DNA of 64,000 nt from Janthinobacterium rivuli (lineage in GTDB: Bacteria; Pseudomonadota; Gammaproteobacteria; Burkholderiales; Burkholderiaceae_D), in NCBI RefSeq assembly GCF_009208735.1, contig NZ_WFLJ01000003.1:62001-126000 (forward strand), read 5' to 3'. Positions 8,416 through 17,922 of the stretch are shown one piece after another. A program made the translations under genes and the position numbers. The number at the start of each line of letters is the position of its first letter. Position 1 is the first letter of the stretch. Under the pieces are notes generated by a model. That model saw only the letters and a list, made by a program, of their open reading frames with translations. It did no database searches and was not told the DNA's origin.

Positions 8416-9476
8416 GGCTCTGTCATCGGCAAATAGGGGAAATGCCGGAATCTTCCGCTGGCGGTGCTGTCTGACTCTGCATACCCACCGCACAGGGAGA
8501 AGATCATGCAGCCAGCCGAATGGATCAGCTTTATCGCCCAGTTTGCTCAGTTGAACCGGCGCCAGCGGCAGGCGGGCATGGCCTTGCTGCGTGGCAAGAC
8601 GCCACGCGACGCGACCGTCGCGCTGCTGGAGGGCGTGGCGCAGCCGCGCTTGGCCTGTCCCGCCTGCCACTCGCCCCATCTGCATCGGCATGGCCATGTG
8701 CACGGCTTGCAGCGCTACCGCTGCGTGCCTTGCGGGCGCACCTTCAATGCGCTCACCGGCACGCCGCTGGCCCGCCTGCGCCATAAGTCGCTGTGGCTCG
8801 ACTACGCCGATTGTCTGCTCGATTCCCGGTCGGTACGCCAGGCGGCCAGCCAATTGGGCGTGCACCGCAACACCACGTTTCGCTGGCGCCACCGATTTTT
8901 ATCGTTGGCAAAAACGGACCGGCCGCATGGCCTGCATGGCATCGCCGAGGCCGACGAGCTATACGTGCTGGAATCGGAAAAGGGATCCAGGCAGATGACG
9001 CGTCCGGCCCGCCGCCGGGGTGGCCATGCGCAACGGCGCGGCATATCCAACGAGCAAGTCTGCATCCTGGTGGCGCGCGACCGCACGGGCCAGACCCTCG
9101 ATTTTGTCACCGGCAAAGGGCAACTGACGAAGGCGCAGCTGCACCGCTGTTTGTTGCCTGTCATCGACAAGGATATCCTGCTCGTCACGGATGGCCATGC
9201 CGCCTACCGGGCATTTGCGCGGGAAGCGGGCCTCAGCCACCAGGCCGGCAACTTGCGCGCCGGCATCCGTGTGCGCGGCGCCGCGCATGTGCAGAACGTC
9301 AATGCATATCACAGCCGCCTGCGCGAATGGTTAAGGCCGTTTCACGGCGTGGCCACGCGCTACCTGCCAAACTACCTAGGCTGGCGCTGGATACTCGACG
9401 CCAGACGCATCCGCTCACCCGAAACGTTATTGAAAGCAACATTGGGCGCATTCCCACATCTGACGGTGACATAGCC
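8416..9476 (+). mobile_element. Complete IS1595-family insertion sequence, 1061 bp
   Basis: Imperfect terminal inverted repeats are visible. The left end reads GGCTCTGTCATCGGCAAAT and the complement of the right end reads GGCTATGTCACCGTCAGAT; 15 of the first 20 positions are identical and a shared GGGAA block follows. The element is flanked by perfect 8-bp direct repeats ATAAAAAA (8408-8415 and 9477-9484), the target-duplication length usual for IS1595. It encodes one intact transposase. The exact duplication and undamaged ORF point to a recent insertion. The target site is the T-tract of the terminator for the leftward gene at 9538. Confidence 0.93.
8506..9474 (+). CDS. IS1595-family transposase
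   Basis: This 322-residue transposase begins with an N-terminal zinc-ribbon (CPAC at about 55-58 and CVPCG about 25 residues later) and a helix-turn-helix (VRQAASQLGVHRNTTFRWRHRF). The catalytic ISXO2-like domain follows, with acidic positions in EADELY and LVTDGHAAY. The third position appears as VNAYHSRLREW, with His where Glu is found in classic DDE enzymes; I recall this variant in some IS1595 subgroups. The domain ends with GVATRYLPNYLGWRW. The ATG at 8506 is preceded by AGGGAG. The stop lies inside the right inverted repeat. The ORF is intact, so the element may be active. Confidence 0.92.
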   Translation: MQPAEWISFIAQFAQLNRRQRQAGMALLRGKTPRDATVALLEGVAQPRLACPACHSPHLHRHGHVHGLQRYRCVPCGRTFNALTGTPLARLRHKSLWLDYADCLLDSRSVRQAASQLGVHRNTTFRWRHRFLSLAKTDRPHGLHGIAEADELYVLESEKGSRQMTRPARRRGGHAQRRGISNEQVCILVARDRTGQTLDFVTGKGQLTKAQLHRCLLPVIDKDILLVTDGHAAYRAFAREAGLSHQAGNLRAGIRVRGAAHVQNVNAYHSRLREWLRPFHGVATRYLPNYLGWRWILDARRIRSPETLLKATLGAFPHLTVT

Positions 9477-9480
9477 ATAA

Positions 9481-9512
9481 AAAATGGCCGGGCGCTTGCG
9501 CGGCCCGGCCAC
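9481..9512 (-). terminator. Terminator of the GlsB-like gene, T-tract duplicated by the IS
   Basis: On the minus strand the stem TGGCCGGGC.../GCCCGGCCA (about 9485-9511) is followed by TTTTTTAT, which is also the right-hand copy of the IS target duplication (9477-9484). Because the duplication restored the T-tract, the terminator stays intact despite the insertion. Confidence 0.85.
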
Positions 9513-9537
9513 TTGCTCGGCGCTGCTTTTTTCCTGC

Positions 9538-9807
9538 CTAGCGTATTTTGCCGCGGCGCAAAAGATTCACGATGCCCAGCAGGATCACGGCGCCCAGGAA
9601 CGAGACCAGCAGCGAAGACAGGCTGAAATTGTCGCTATTGATGGTGCCCGTGCCGAACAGGGGCGCCAGCAGCCAGCCGCCCAGGAAGGCGCCCACGATG
9701 CCGACGATGATATTGAGGAAGATGCCCTGCTGTGCATTGGTTTTCATGACCATGCTGGCCAGCCAGCCGATGACGCCGCCAATAACGATCCAGATAATGA
9801 AATTCAT
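9538..9807 (-). CDS. GlsB/YeaQ/YmgE-family stress membrane protein
   Basis: This 89-residue protein has three hydrophobic helices and Gly-rich motifs (IGGVIGWLASMVMK near the N-terminus, NIIVGIVGAFLGGWLL in the middle). These define the family once called transglycosylase-associated proteins. Members are small inner-membrane proteins induced by envelope, acid or osmotic stress; the biochemical role is not settled. AGGAGG-like sequence lies just before the ATG (complement of cctcc near 9815). It is a single gene with its own terminator. Confidence 0.92.
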   Translation of the reverse strand: MNFIIWIVIGGVIGWLASMVMKTNAQQGIFLNIIVGIVGAFLGGWLLAPLFGTGTINSDNFSLSSLLVSFLGAVILLGIVNLLRRGKIR

Positions 9808-9916
9808 GTAATCCTCCGCGCGATGGGTGAGTGGGGTGCCATGTCAGAACAACATCATGCCAACGGATAGTGATGCCGCACGATAGAAAAGTCCAGCGGA
9901 TTTGCGCTGCGCATGC

Positions 9917-9951
9917 AAAAGCCCGCCTGGCTGCGGGCAGCGAGGCGGGCT
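9917..9951 (-). terminator. Terminator of the YceI-family gene pair
   Basis: On the minus strand an AGCCCGCCT/AGGCGGGCT stem (arms 9943-9951 and 9920-9928) with a GC-rich loop is followed by TTTT. It sits 21 bases after the stop at 9973. Confidence 0.8.
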
Positions 9952-9972
9952 GGTCATGCGGCAAGGCCGTGG

Positions 9973-10548
9973 TTAGTCTGCCTTGATGGCTTCCACCTGG
10001 ATGGCCAGCTTGACTTCCGGCGAGAACGCCGGCATGCCGTAGTTCAGGCCAAAGTCGCTGCGCTTGAATTCTGCCGTGGCGTCGGCGCCGCACACTTCAC
10101 GCTTGTAGCGCGGGTGCATGATGCACTTGAACTTGCTCACGTTCAGCTTGACGGGCTTGGTCACGCCCAGCAAGGTCAGTTCGCCATCGACTTCCACCAG
10201 CTGCTCGCCGTTGTACTTGAACGACTTGCTCTTGTAGGTGATCTGCGGGAATTTTTCGACGTTGAACATGTCCGCTTTTTTCGCGTGCGTGTTCATGGCG
10301 TCGAGGCCGAAGTCGATCGAATCGGCATCGATGACCAGGTCCAGGCTGCCGCTCTTGGCGGCGCGGTCCAGGGTGACCGTCCCCTTGGTCTTGTTGAACT
10401 TGCCGCGCCACACCGACATGCCCATGTGATCGGCTTCAAAGCTGGGGAAAGTATGCGTCGGGTCGAGGTTGTAGGTGTCGGTGGCGGCCATGGCCGAACC
10501 CGCGCCGGCGGCTGCCAGCATGGCGATCATCAAGTGCGAAAATTTCAT
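9973..10548 (-). CDS. YceI-family periplasmic lipid-binding protein (downstream copy)
   Basis: This 191-residue protein has a signal peptide (cleavage after SAMA, about residue 21) and a complete YceI β-barrel domain. The domain carries the early TYNLDPTHTFPSFEADHMG and the later FDAMNTHAKKADMFNVEKFP-like pattern. The family fold is lipocalin-like and binds long isoprenoid or lipid chains; the ligand here is unknown. Two Cys residues (in KCIMHPRYKREVCGAD) may form a disulfide. It is the last gene of a cytochrome b561-YceI-YceI set, separated from the upstream copy by the palindromic element at 10588-10700. Confidence 0.92.
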   Translation of the reverse strand: MKFSHLMIAMLAAAGAGSAMAATDTYNLDPTHTFPSFEADHMGMSVWRGKFNKTKGTVTLDRAAKSGSLDLVIDADSIDFGLDAMNTHAKKADMFNVEKFPQITYKSKSFKYNGEQLVEVDGELTLLGVTKPVKLNVSKFKCIMHPRYKREVCGADATAEFKRSDFGLNYGMPAFSPEVKLAIQVEAIKAD

Positions 10549-10587
10549 GCAGATCCTATAGTTGAACAGGTTTTGGGGTTGTTTTTG

Positions 10588-10700
10588 GTAACGCCTGAAA
10601 AACGTTCAGGGCAAGGCGCCTTGCCTGGTGCAGTCCGAAAAGCACAAGGTGGAAAACCAGGCAAGAGCAACGCAGCCATGGACGTTTTCTCAGGTGTTAC
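10588..10700. repeat. Palindromic intergenic element, copy 1 (E1)
   Basis: This is a 113-bp imperfect inverted repeat. The left arm begins GTAACGCCTGAAAAACG and the complement of the right arm begins GTAACACCTGAGAAAACG. Inner arms CTTGCCTGG / CCAGGCAAG also pair. Its ends match the ends of the elements at 32615-32732 and 36925-37069 (shared ACRCCTGA). The right end overlaps the TAA stop (10697-10699) of the upstream YceI gene. A TA dinucleotide flanks both ends, which may or may not be a target duplication. The core is unrelated to that of the other two. Confidence 0.75.
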
Positions 10701-11251
10701 TGAGCAGAAACGTGGAATTTAATCGTGACCTCGTCGGCAACCATGCTCGTGTCTTTCCACTCGCCTTCGCCGATGTTGTAGGTCAGGCGCTTGATCGGCA
10801 GGGCGCCGTCGAACGCGTATTTGCCGCCGTCGGTTTTCACCGTCAGGGGGAAGGTCACGTCGGTGGTCTTGCCTTTGATGCTCAGCTTGCCGCTGACCGT
10901 CAGCTTACCCGCGCCGGCCGCCTTGATGCTGCTCGAGACAAAGGTGGCTTTCGGGAACTGGGCCGAGTTGAACCATTCTTTCTTGGCCACTTCCTTGTTG
11001 TACTCGGGGTCGCCGATATCGATGCTGGCCGTCTCGATGTCCACCGACGCTTTCGATGCGTCGGGCGTGGCCGGGTTGTAATCGATGGCGATATTGAATT
11101 TCTTGAACTTCGCTTCCACGGGCACGTTCATTTGCTTGAACACGGCCGACACGCTGGTCTTGGCGGGATCGACTTTCAGCAGGGTGGCGGCGGTGGCGGC
11201 CACGGACAGGCCCAGCAGGGAAGCGAGGACGATGCGTTGGGTGGTTTTCAT
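10697..11251 (-). CDS. YceI-family periplasmic protein (upstream copy)
   Basis: This 184-residue exported protein has a signal peptide ending near residue 22 (AATAA) and a YceI domain (LLKVDPAKTSVSAVFKQM; later NKEVAKKEWFNSAQFPKATF, the usual pattern around the ligand cavity). It is only distantly similar to the neighbouring copy, so the pair is an old duplication or two specialised paralogues. Its stop codon TAA abuts the palindromic element E1. It follows the cytochrome b561 gene by 43 bases, the arrangement seen for yceJ-yceI in enterobacteria. Probably co-transcribed with it. Confidence 0.92.
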   Translation of the reverse strand: MKTTQRIVLASLLGLSVAATAATLLKVDPAKTSVSAVFKQMNVPVEAKFKKFNIAIDYNPATPDASKASVDIETASIDIGDPEYNKEVAKKEWFNSAQFPKATFVSSSIKAAGAGKLTVSGKLSIKGKTTDVTFPLTVKTDGGKYAFDGALPIKRLTYNIGEGEWKDTSMVADEVTIKFHVSAQ

Positions 11252-11294
11252 CTTATTTTTCCTGGAGTTTCAGTGAGCAAGGGTGAAATCGGTG

Positions 11295-11819
11295 TTACGG
11301 CAGCATGCGTTTAAGCACGCCATCTTTGTCGATAAATTGATGCTTGAGCGCCGCCAGCACATGGGCGGCCACGGCGGCGGCCATCGTCATGTTCAGAACA
11401 TAATGAATCTCTTTTAAAAGTGGCTTAAGTTCCGGGTTTGGCGCCATGATGACGGGCAGCTGGAACAGGCCCAGGTAGACCACCGGCACGCCGGCGGCCA
11501 AGGTGTACAGGTAGCCGGAGACGGGCACGGCGAAGATCAGGATGTACAGCAGCACGTGCATGGCGTCGGCCGCTTTCTTTTGCCACGCGACCATGCTGGC
11601 CGGGTGCGGCGGCGGCACATTGGCCTTGCGCCACAGCAGGCGGATGGCGGCGATGGCCAGCACGGTCACGCCCAGCCATTTATGCCAGGAGAAATATTTG
11701 AGCTTGGTGGGCGTCAGGCCGGGAATATCGGTCATGACCAGGCCCATGACGAAGGCGCTGATGATCAGCAGGGCGGTCAGCCAGTGCAGGATGATGGCGG
11801 TGGTGGTGTAGCGTTGCAT
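11295..11819 (-). CDS. Cytochrome b561-family membrane protein
   Basis: This 174-residue protein has four transmembrane helices and conserved haem-ligand histidines: His12 in TAIILHWLTA, His in FSWHKWLG, and a late His in AAVAAHVLAALKHQF. It belongs to the bacterial cytochrome b561 (CybB) family, which moves electrons between membrane quinol and periplasmic acceptors. It is the first gene of a leftward three-gene set with two YceI proteins. This linkage is widespread, and the physiological partner of the pair is not established. The ATG at 11819 is the only sensible start. Confidence 0.92.
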   Translation of the reverse strand: MQRYTTTAIILHWLTALLIISAFVMGLVMTDIPGLTPTKLKYFSWHKWLGVTVLAIAAIRLLWRKANVPPPHPASMVAWQKKAADAMHVLLYILIFAVPVSGYLYTLAAGVPVVYLGLFQLPVIMAPNPELKPLLKEIHYVLNMTMAAAVAAHVLAALKHQFIDKDGVLKRMLP

Positions 11820-11925
11820 CGACGGCTTTCTTGAAAGTAGTACGTATTAGGACTAGTTCGGCCTAATATACCAAAGAAAAGCAAATTGCGCTGCGTGCTG
11901 CAGATTCTACAAGAAAGATTGTCGG

Positions 11926-11970
11926 AAAAACTGCGGGGCGGGCAGCATTTGTGTGCTGGCCGCCCCGCGG
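11926..11970 (-). terminator. Terminator of purB
   Basis: On the minus strand a long GC-rich hairpin (GCGGGGCGG...CCGCCCCGC, arms at about 11961-11969 and 11932-11940) is followed by CAGTTTTTCC. It lies 35 bases beyond the purB stop at 12005. Confidence 0.8.
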
Positions 11971-12004
11971 GAGTGGGATAGCATGATCCCCGTGTGGAAA
12001 CTGC

Positions 12005-13399
<1,395 letters not shown>

Positions 13400-13661
13400 T
13401 TAAAGAAACGGTTGGCGTGTGGCGCGCGGGGAGGGCAGGGCTATTGCAATAAAGCAACACTGACGGCGCCACAGTAAAGAGCGATTTTACCACCGCTGGC
13501 CGCTGGCCAGCCGTCCATCGGCCGCCGGCACGCCGCTTTTGGAGCGAATCCGGCGCCGATGCGGCGTGCCTGCCACACCCGCCGGGCCGCCGGGCGCGTG
13601 CCGCCAAACACGGCTGCCGCCGATGCTATACTGCTTGCTGCTCCCTCACCTTAAAGTACCT

Positions 13662-14276
13662 ATGAAACTGATCGGTTCCCTCGCCAGCCCGTATGTCCGC
13701 AAAGCCCGTATCGTGCTGGCGGAAAAAAAGCTCGACTATGTCTTCGAGCTGGAAAACGTGTGGGTGCCGGAAACCCGCATCGCGCAGGCCAATCCCCTGG
13801 GCAAGGTGCCCTGCCTGGTGATGGAGGATGGCAGCACCTTGATCGATTCGAAAGTCATCGTCGAATACCTCGACACGCTCACGCCTGTGTGCAAGCTGCT
13901 GCCGGCCGGCGGCAATGGCCGCGAGCGGGCCGACATCAAGAACTGGGAAGCGCTGGCCGACGGCATCCTCGACGCGGGCGTGCTGGTGCGCCTGGAGCGC
14001 ACGCAGCGTCCGCCCGAGCAGCAAAGCGCGGCCTGGATCGCGCGCCAGCTGGAAAAAGTCACCCTGGGCCTGGCGGCGCTGGAAGCACGCCTGGGCGAGA
14101 GCGCGTATTGCGCCGGCAAGAACTACACCCTGGCCGACGTGGCCGTCGGTTGCGCGCTGGGCTGGCTCAGCTTCCGCTTCCCGGAAATCGACTGGCGCGC
14201 GGACCATCCGGCGCTGGCCCGCCTGTTCGACAAACTGTCCGAGCGGCCATCGTTCAAGGACACCGCGCCGCAGTGA
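13662..14276 (+). CDS. Glutathione S-transferase, YibF-like
   Basis: This 204-residue protein has a thioredoxin-like N-terminal GST domain (MKLIGSLASPYVRKARIVLAEKK, the NPLGKVPCLV cis-Pro loop, then the DSKVIVEYLD glutathione γ-Glu site) and an all-helical C-terminal domain. The overall pattern matches E. coli YibF closely. A Ser at position 9 (SPYVRK) may activate the thiol. The ATG at 13662 is chosen because the GST fold begins there; upstream codons are non-homologous. Substrate unknown. The LacI regulator begins 7 bases after its stop, so the two may share a transcript. Confidence 0.9.
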   Translation: MKLIGSLASPYVRKARIVLAEKKLDYVFELENVWVPETRIAQANPLGKVPCLVMEDGSTLIDSKVIVEYLDTLTPVCKLLPAGGNGRERADIKNWEALADGILDAGVLVRLERTQRPPEQQSAAWIARQLEKVTLGLAALEARLGESAYCAGKNYTLADVAVGCALGWLSFRFPEIDWRADHPALARLFDKLSERPSFKDTAPQ

Positions 14277-14283
14277 GCGTACG

Positions 14284-15312
14284 ATGACCGGGACTGATTC
14301 GAAGGCGCAGCAACGCCTGCAGATGGCCGATATCGCGCGCCTGGCCGGCGTGTCGACGTCCACCGTGTCGCGCGCGCTGAGCGGCAGTTCGCTGGTCAAC
14401 GAAGAGACGCGCGCGCGCGTCATCGCGCTGGCCCGTTCGCTCAAGTATTCCATCAATATCGGCGCGCAAAACCTGCGCCTGAAACAGAACCGCACGGTGG
14501 GCGTGGTGGTGCCGTATGACGCGGCCACGCGCCAGCATCTGTCCGATCCGTTTTTCCTCAGCATGCTGGGCAGCCTGGCCGATGCGCTGACGGAGCAGGG
14601 CTTCGACATGCTCATTTCACGCGTGGATGCCGAGACGCTCGATGCGGCCGCCCAGTCCTTCGATAGCGGCCGCGTGATCGGCATCATCCTGATCGGTCAG
14701 TGGCGCCACCATGAACAACTGAACCAGCTGGCCGCGCGCCAGGTGCCCATCGTCGTGTGGGGCGCGCAATTGCCGCAGCAGCTGTATTGCACCGTCGGCG
14801 GCGACAACGTCGCCGGTGGCCGGCTGGCCACGGAACACTTGCTGGCGGCGGGCCGCCGGCGCATCGCCTTCTTTGGCGACGCCAAGCTGCCCGAAGTGGC
14901 GCAGCGCCACCAGGGCTATGCGCAGGCGCTGGCCGCGCAGGGCCTGGCGCCCGACCCGCAACTGTACGTGGCCGGCTCCTTCCTGCCGCAGGGCGGCGCG
15001 ACGGACGTGCAGGAACTGCTGGACCGCCACATCCCGTTCGACGCCATCTTTGCCTGCAGCGACTTGCTGGCCATGAGCGCCATCAACGCCCTGCGCGCGC
15101 GCGGCGTGGCCGTGCCGGAACAGGTGGCCGTGGTCGGCTACGACGATATCGAACTGGCCGCGTATTTCCATCCGCCTTTGACCACCGTGCGCCAGCCGAT
15201 CCGCGCCGCCGGACGCGCGCTGGTGGCCTCGCTGCTGGCGCTGGTCGATGGCGCGCCTGCGCCATCGCAGCAATTGCCAACCGAGCTGATCGTGCGCGCC
15301 TCGGGCCGGTAA
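14284..15312 (+). CDS. LacI-family repressor of the sucrose-type locus (SuxR-like)
   Basis: This 342-residue regulator has an N-terminal LacI helix-turn-helix (MADIARLAGVSTSTVSRALSG) with the hinge region following. A periplasmic-binding-protein-like effector domain covers the rest, including the conserved VAVVGYDDIELA near residue 285. By position it should control the rightward receptor-hydrolase-permease genes. Two LacI-type palindromes lie just downstream of it (15320-15335, beginning 8 bases past its stop, and 15477-15494). In Xanthomonas the SuxR repressor plays this role in the sux sucrose locus; identity here is inferred from context. The ATG at 14284 starts exactly at the family N-terminus. 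Confidence 0.9.
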   Translation: MTGTDSKAQQRLQMADIARLAGVSTSTVSRALSGSSLVNEETRARVIALARSLKYSINIGAQNLRLKQNRTVGVVVPYDAATRQHLSDPFFLSMLGSLADALTEQGFDMLISRVDAETLDAAAQSFDSGRVIGIILIGQWRHHEQLNQLAARQVPIVVWGAQLPQQLYCTVGGDNVAGGRLATEHLLAAGRRRIAFFGDAKLPEVAQRHQGYAQALAAQGLAPDPQLYVAGSFLPQGGATDVQELLDRHIPFDAIFACSDLLAMSAINALRARGVAVPEQVAVVGYDDIELAAYFHPPLTTVRQPIRAAGRALVASLLALVDGAPAPSQQLPTELIVRASGR

Positions 15313-15319
15313 AGCGCGG

Positions 15320-15335
15320 TTGCAACCGATTGCAA
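15320..15335. promoter_or_regulatory. Probable LacI-family operator O2 (distal)
   Basis: TTGCAACCGATTGCAA is a 16-base near-perfect palindrome with the central CG typical of LacI-family operators. It differs at one position pair from the core of the operator at 15477-15494. Its centre lies 158 bp upstream of that operator's centre, about 15 helical turns, so repressor looping is possible. It lies just after the regulator gene's stop codon. Confidence 0.7.
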
Positions 15336-15476
15336 AAATTTCAGTATTTCCTGCTTTTTTTCTTGTTGCACTGCAGCATGAAAAGCCCTGCTTCCGCATC
15401 AAGACCCGCCTGTTTCGCTCTTTTATACCCGTAGCGTTCGCTTAAAAACAACAACATTTCCATGTTGCAGTGCTCG

Positions 15477-15494
15477 ATTGCAATCGATTGCAAT
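15477..15494. promoter_or_regulatory. LacI-family operator O1 (proximal)
   Basis: ATTGCAATCGATTGCAAT is a perfect 18-base palindrome with central CG, the classic LacI/GalR-family form. It overlaps a candidate promoter for the receptor gene: −35 TTGCAA (15488-15493), 17-base spacer, −10 AATAAT (15511-15516). Repressor bound here would block RNA polymerase directly. Confidence 0.85.
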
Positions 15495-15516
15495 AAATTC
15501 TTATTCGTTGAATAAT
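15488..15516 (+). promoter_or_regulatory. Candidate σ70 promoter of the receptor-hydrolase-permease operon
   Basis: TTGCAA (4/6 to consensus) and AATAAT (5/6) are separated by 17 bases. The −35 hexamer lies inside operator O1. The expected start near 15523 leaves a leader of about 90 bases before the receptor ATG at 15613. Confidence 0.5.
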
Positions 15517-15612
15517 GACGTACCGGCTCAGCCAGCGCGCCACGGCATGCAGCGGCCAGGACACATAACAAGCGGATACCTCGATGTATCGGCACACAAC
15601 ACTGGAGACAAG

Positions 15613-17907
15613 ATGAAGACACGTACTGCTCAACGCGGCTGCATGGCCGCAGCCGTCACCCTGGCCCTGCTGCAATGGGGCGCCGCCCAGGCGCAATCTG
15701 CCGGCGACAGCGCCAGCGCCACCCCCGCCGATGGCCTGAATCTGGAACGCATCGTGGTCACGGGCACCACCGGCGGCACGTCCAAAATGAAGTCGAGCAA
15801 TTCCGTCAGCAGCATGGAACTCGACACCATCCTGCACAACGCGCCGACCAGCGCCGCCGAAGTCCTGCGCTCGGTTCCGGGCTTGCGGGCCGAGTCCTCG
15901 GGCGGCGAAGGCAATGCCAACATCACCGTGCGCGGCCTGCCCATTTCCGCTGGCGGCGCGCGCTATGTGCAGATCCAGGAAGACGGCCTGCCGGTGCTGC
16001 AGTTCGGCGACTTCAACTTCACCACGCCCGACAGCTTCGTCAAGATCGATTCCACGCTCGACCACCTGGAAGTGGTGCGCGGCGGTTCGGCCTCCACGCT
16101 GGCCACCAATTCGCCGGGCGGCATCATCAATTTCATCAGCAAGAATGGCAAGGAGAAGGGCGGCAGCGTGGCCATCAGCCGCGGCCTGGGCTACGACCAG
16201 ACGCGCGTGGACTTCGATTACGGCGCGCCGATTTCCGAGCGCACGCGCTTTTTCATCGGCGGCTCCTGGCGCACGGGCGAAGGCATCCGCCACAGTGGCG
16301 TCAACAGCGAAAAGGGCGGCCAGCTCCGCGGCAATGTCACGCACGAATTCGACAGCGGTTTCGTGCGCCTGTCGTTCAAGCACCTCGATGACCAGTCGCC
16401 CACGGCCCTGCCGGTGCCGGTCAGCGTGCGCAATGGCCGCATCACGGAAATCGCCGGCATCGACCCGCGCAAGGCCAGTTTCTATTCGCCGTACTGGGTG
16501 CCCGACATGGTGCTGAACAAGGACAACCAGCGCGTGGCCACGAATGTCAACGACGGCTTGCACGTCAAGAGCGACACCGTGGGCCTGGAAGCGTCGTTCA
16601 AGCTGGGGCAGGGCTGGAGCGCGAGCGAAAACTTCCGCTACGCCGACAATTCCGGCCGCTTCATCGGCGTCTTCCCGTCGAATAACGGCAGCGACGGCAG
16701 CTATGTGTTTGCCAGCGGCCCGAACCGGGGCAAGCCGTACGCGGGCCGCGCATTTTCCGCCGTGGTGTTCAACACGTCGATCGACGACGCCAGCAATACC
16801 CTGAGCGACACCAAGCTGGCCAAGACGTTTGTGCTCGATAGCGGCAAGCTGACCACGACGGCCGGCCTGTACCTGTCGCAGCAAAAGCTGGGGCTGACAT
16901 GGAACTTCAACGAATACCTGATGCAGGCCACGGGCGACCAGCCGGCGCTGCTGCAAACGGCCAGCGGCACGCCGGGCTACATCGGCCCGGCCTTCGGCGC
17001 CTGCTGCTCGCGCGCCGTCGACATGGAATACCGCACGACGTCACCGTACCTGAACCTGGCCTGGGAAAGCGGCGCGCTGAATCTTGACGGCGGCCTGCGG
17101 CGCGACCGCCAGCATGCCAGCGGCACGGCCAATCAAGCCACCGGCGCGCAAGCGTATCTGCCGTCGACGGTGCAGCGGGTCGACTACACCGTGGGCCACA
17201 CCTCGTACTCGCTGGGCGCGAACTACAAGCTGCAAGCGAATCTGGCCGTGTTTGCCCGCGTCAGCGAAGGCGTGGCCTTCAATGCCGACCGCATCCTGTT
17301 CGGCACGCCGTTGGATGGCAGCATGCCGGTGGCGATCAATACCGTGCGCCAGCTCGAAGGGGGCGTGAAATGGCGGCAAGGCCCCCTGAGCACCTTCGTC
17401 ACCGTGTTCCAGGCCAAGACGAAGGAAAGCAATTACGAAGCGACGACCCAGCTGCGCACGGCCAACAGCTATGAAGCCAAAGGCGTGGAACTGGAAGCGG
17501 CCTACAGCGCCGGCGACTTCCGCATCAATGGCGGATTGACATTCACGGATGCCGAGATCACGGGCACGGCGCCGGCCGACGTGGCGCTGATCGGCAATAC
17601 GCCGCGGCGCCAGGCGCGCGTCGTGTACCAGATCGCGCCCACCTATGAATGGGGCCCCGCCACCCTGGGCGCCAGCCTGGTCGGCACGGGCAAGTCGTGG
17701 GGCGACGATGCGCACACGATCACCTTGCCCGCGTACCAGGTGCTCAATGCCTTCGTCAATTACCAGCTCACGCCGCAGATGCAGGTGGCGCTGACGGCGA
17801 ACAATCTGCTCAACAAGATCGGCTATACGGAAGTCGAGGGCGATGGCCATGCGGCCCGCTCGATCACGGGGCGCGCCGTCAAGGTCAGCCTGAAATACGC
17901 ATTTTAA
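15613..17907 (+). CDS. TonB-dependent outer-membrane receptor (SuxA-like sugar importer)
   Basis: This 764-residue outer-membrane receptor has a signal peptide ending AQAQS (about residue 29) and a TonB-box-like segment (ERIVVTG near residue 45). A plug domain follows (SAAEVLRSVPGLRAESSGG, NITVRGLP, VEVVRGGSAS-type motif, NSPGGIINFI). A long β-barrel ends in the canonical terminal Phe (SLKYAF). It moves a substrate across the outer membrane using TonB energy. Its substrate is inferred from neighbours: a GH13 sucrose-type enzyme and a sugar MFS carrier follow within 15 bases and a 4-base overlap, so uptake of sucrose or a related glucoside is likely. GGAGACAAG precedes the ATG. The operator O1 lies in its promoter. 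Confidence 0.92.
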   Translation: MKTRTAQRGCMAAAVTLALLQWGAAQAQSAGDSASATPADGLNLERIVVTGTTGGTSKMKSSNSVSSMELDTILHNAPTSAAEVLRSVPGLRAESSGGEGNANITVRGLPISAGGARYVQIQEDGLPVLQFGDFNFTTPDSFVKIDSTLDHLEVVRGGSASTLATNSPGGIINFISKNGKEKGGSVAISRGLGYDQTRVDFDYGAPISERTRFFIGGSWRTGEGIRHSGVNSEKGGQLRGNVTHEFDSGFVRLSFKHLDDQSPTALPVPVSVRNGRITEIAGIDPRKASFYSPYWVPDMVLNKDNQRVATNVNDGLHVKSDTVGLEASFKLGQGWSASENFRYADNSGRFIGVFPSNNGSDGSYVFASGPNRGKPYAGRAFSAVVFNTSIDDASNTLSDTKLAKTFVLDSGKLTTTAGLYLSQQKLGLTWNFNEYLMQATGDQPALLQTASGTPGYIGPAFGACCSRAVDMEYRTTSPYLNLAWESGALNLDGGLRRDRQHASGTANQATGAQAYLPSTVQRVDYTVGHTSYSLGANYKLQANLAVFARVSEGVAFNADRILFGTPLDGSMPVAINTVRQLEGGVKWRQGPLSTFVTVFQAKTKESNYEATTQLRTANSYEAKGVELEAAYSAGDFRINGGLTFTDAEITGTAPADVALIGNTPRRQARVVYQIAPTYEWGPATLGASLVGTGKSWGDDAHTITLPAYQVLNAFVNYQLTPQMQVALTANNLLNKIGYTEVEGDGHAARSITGRAVKVSLKYAF

Positions 17908-17922
17908 GAACGGATAGGATTC

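Noticed and set aside
13915-14283. N-terminal extension of the LacI regulator over the GST gene
   Set aside because: The upstream codons lie in the GST gene in another frame; LacI homology starts at 14284.
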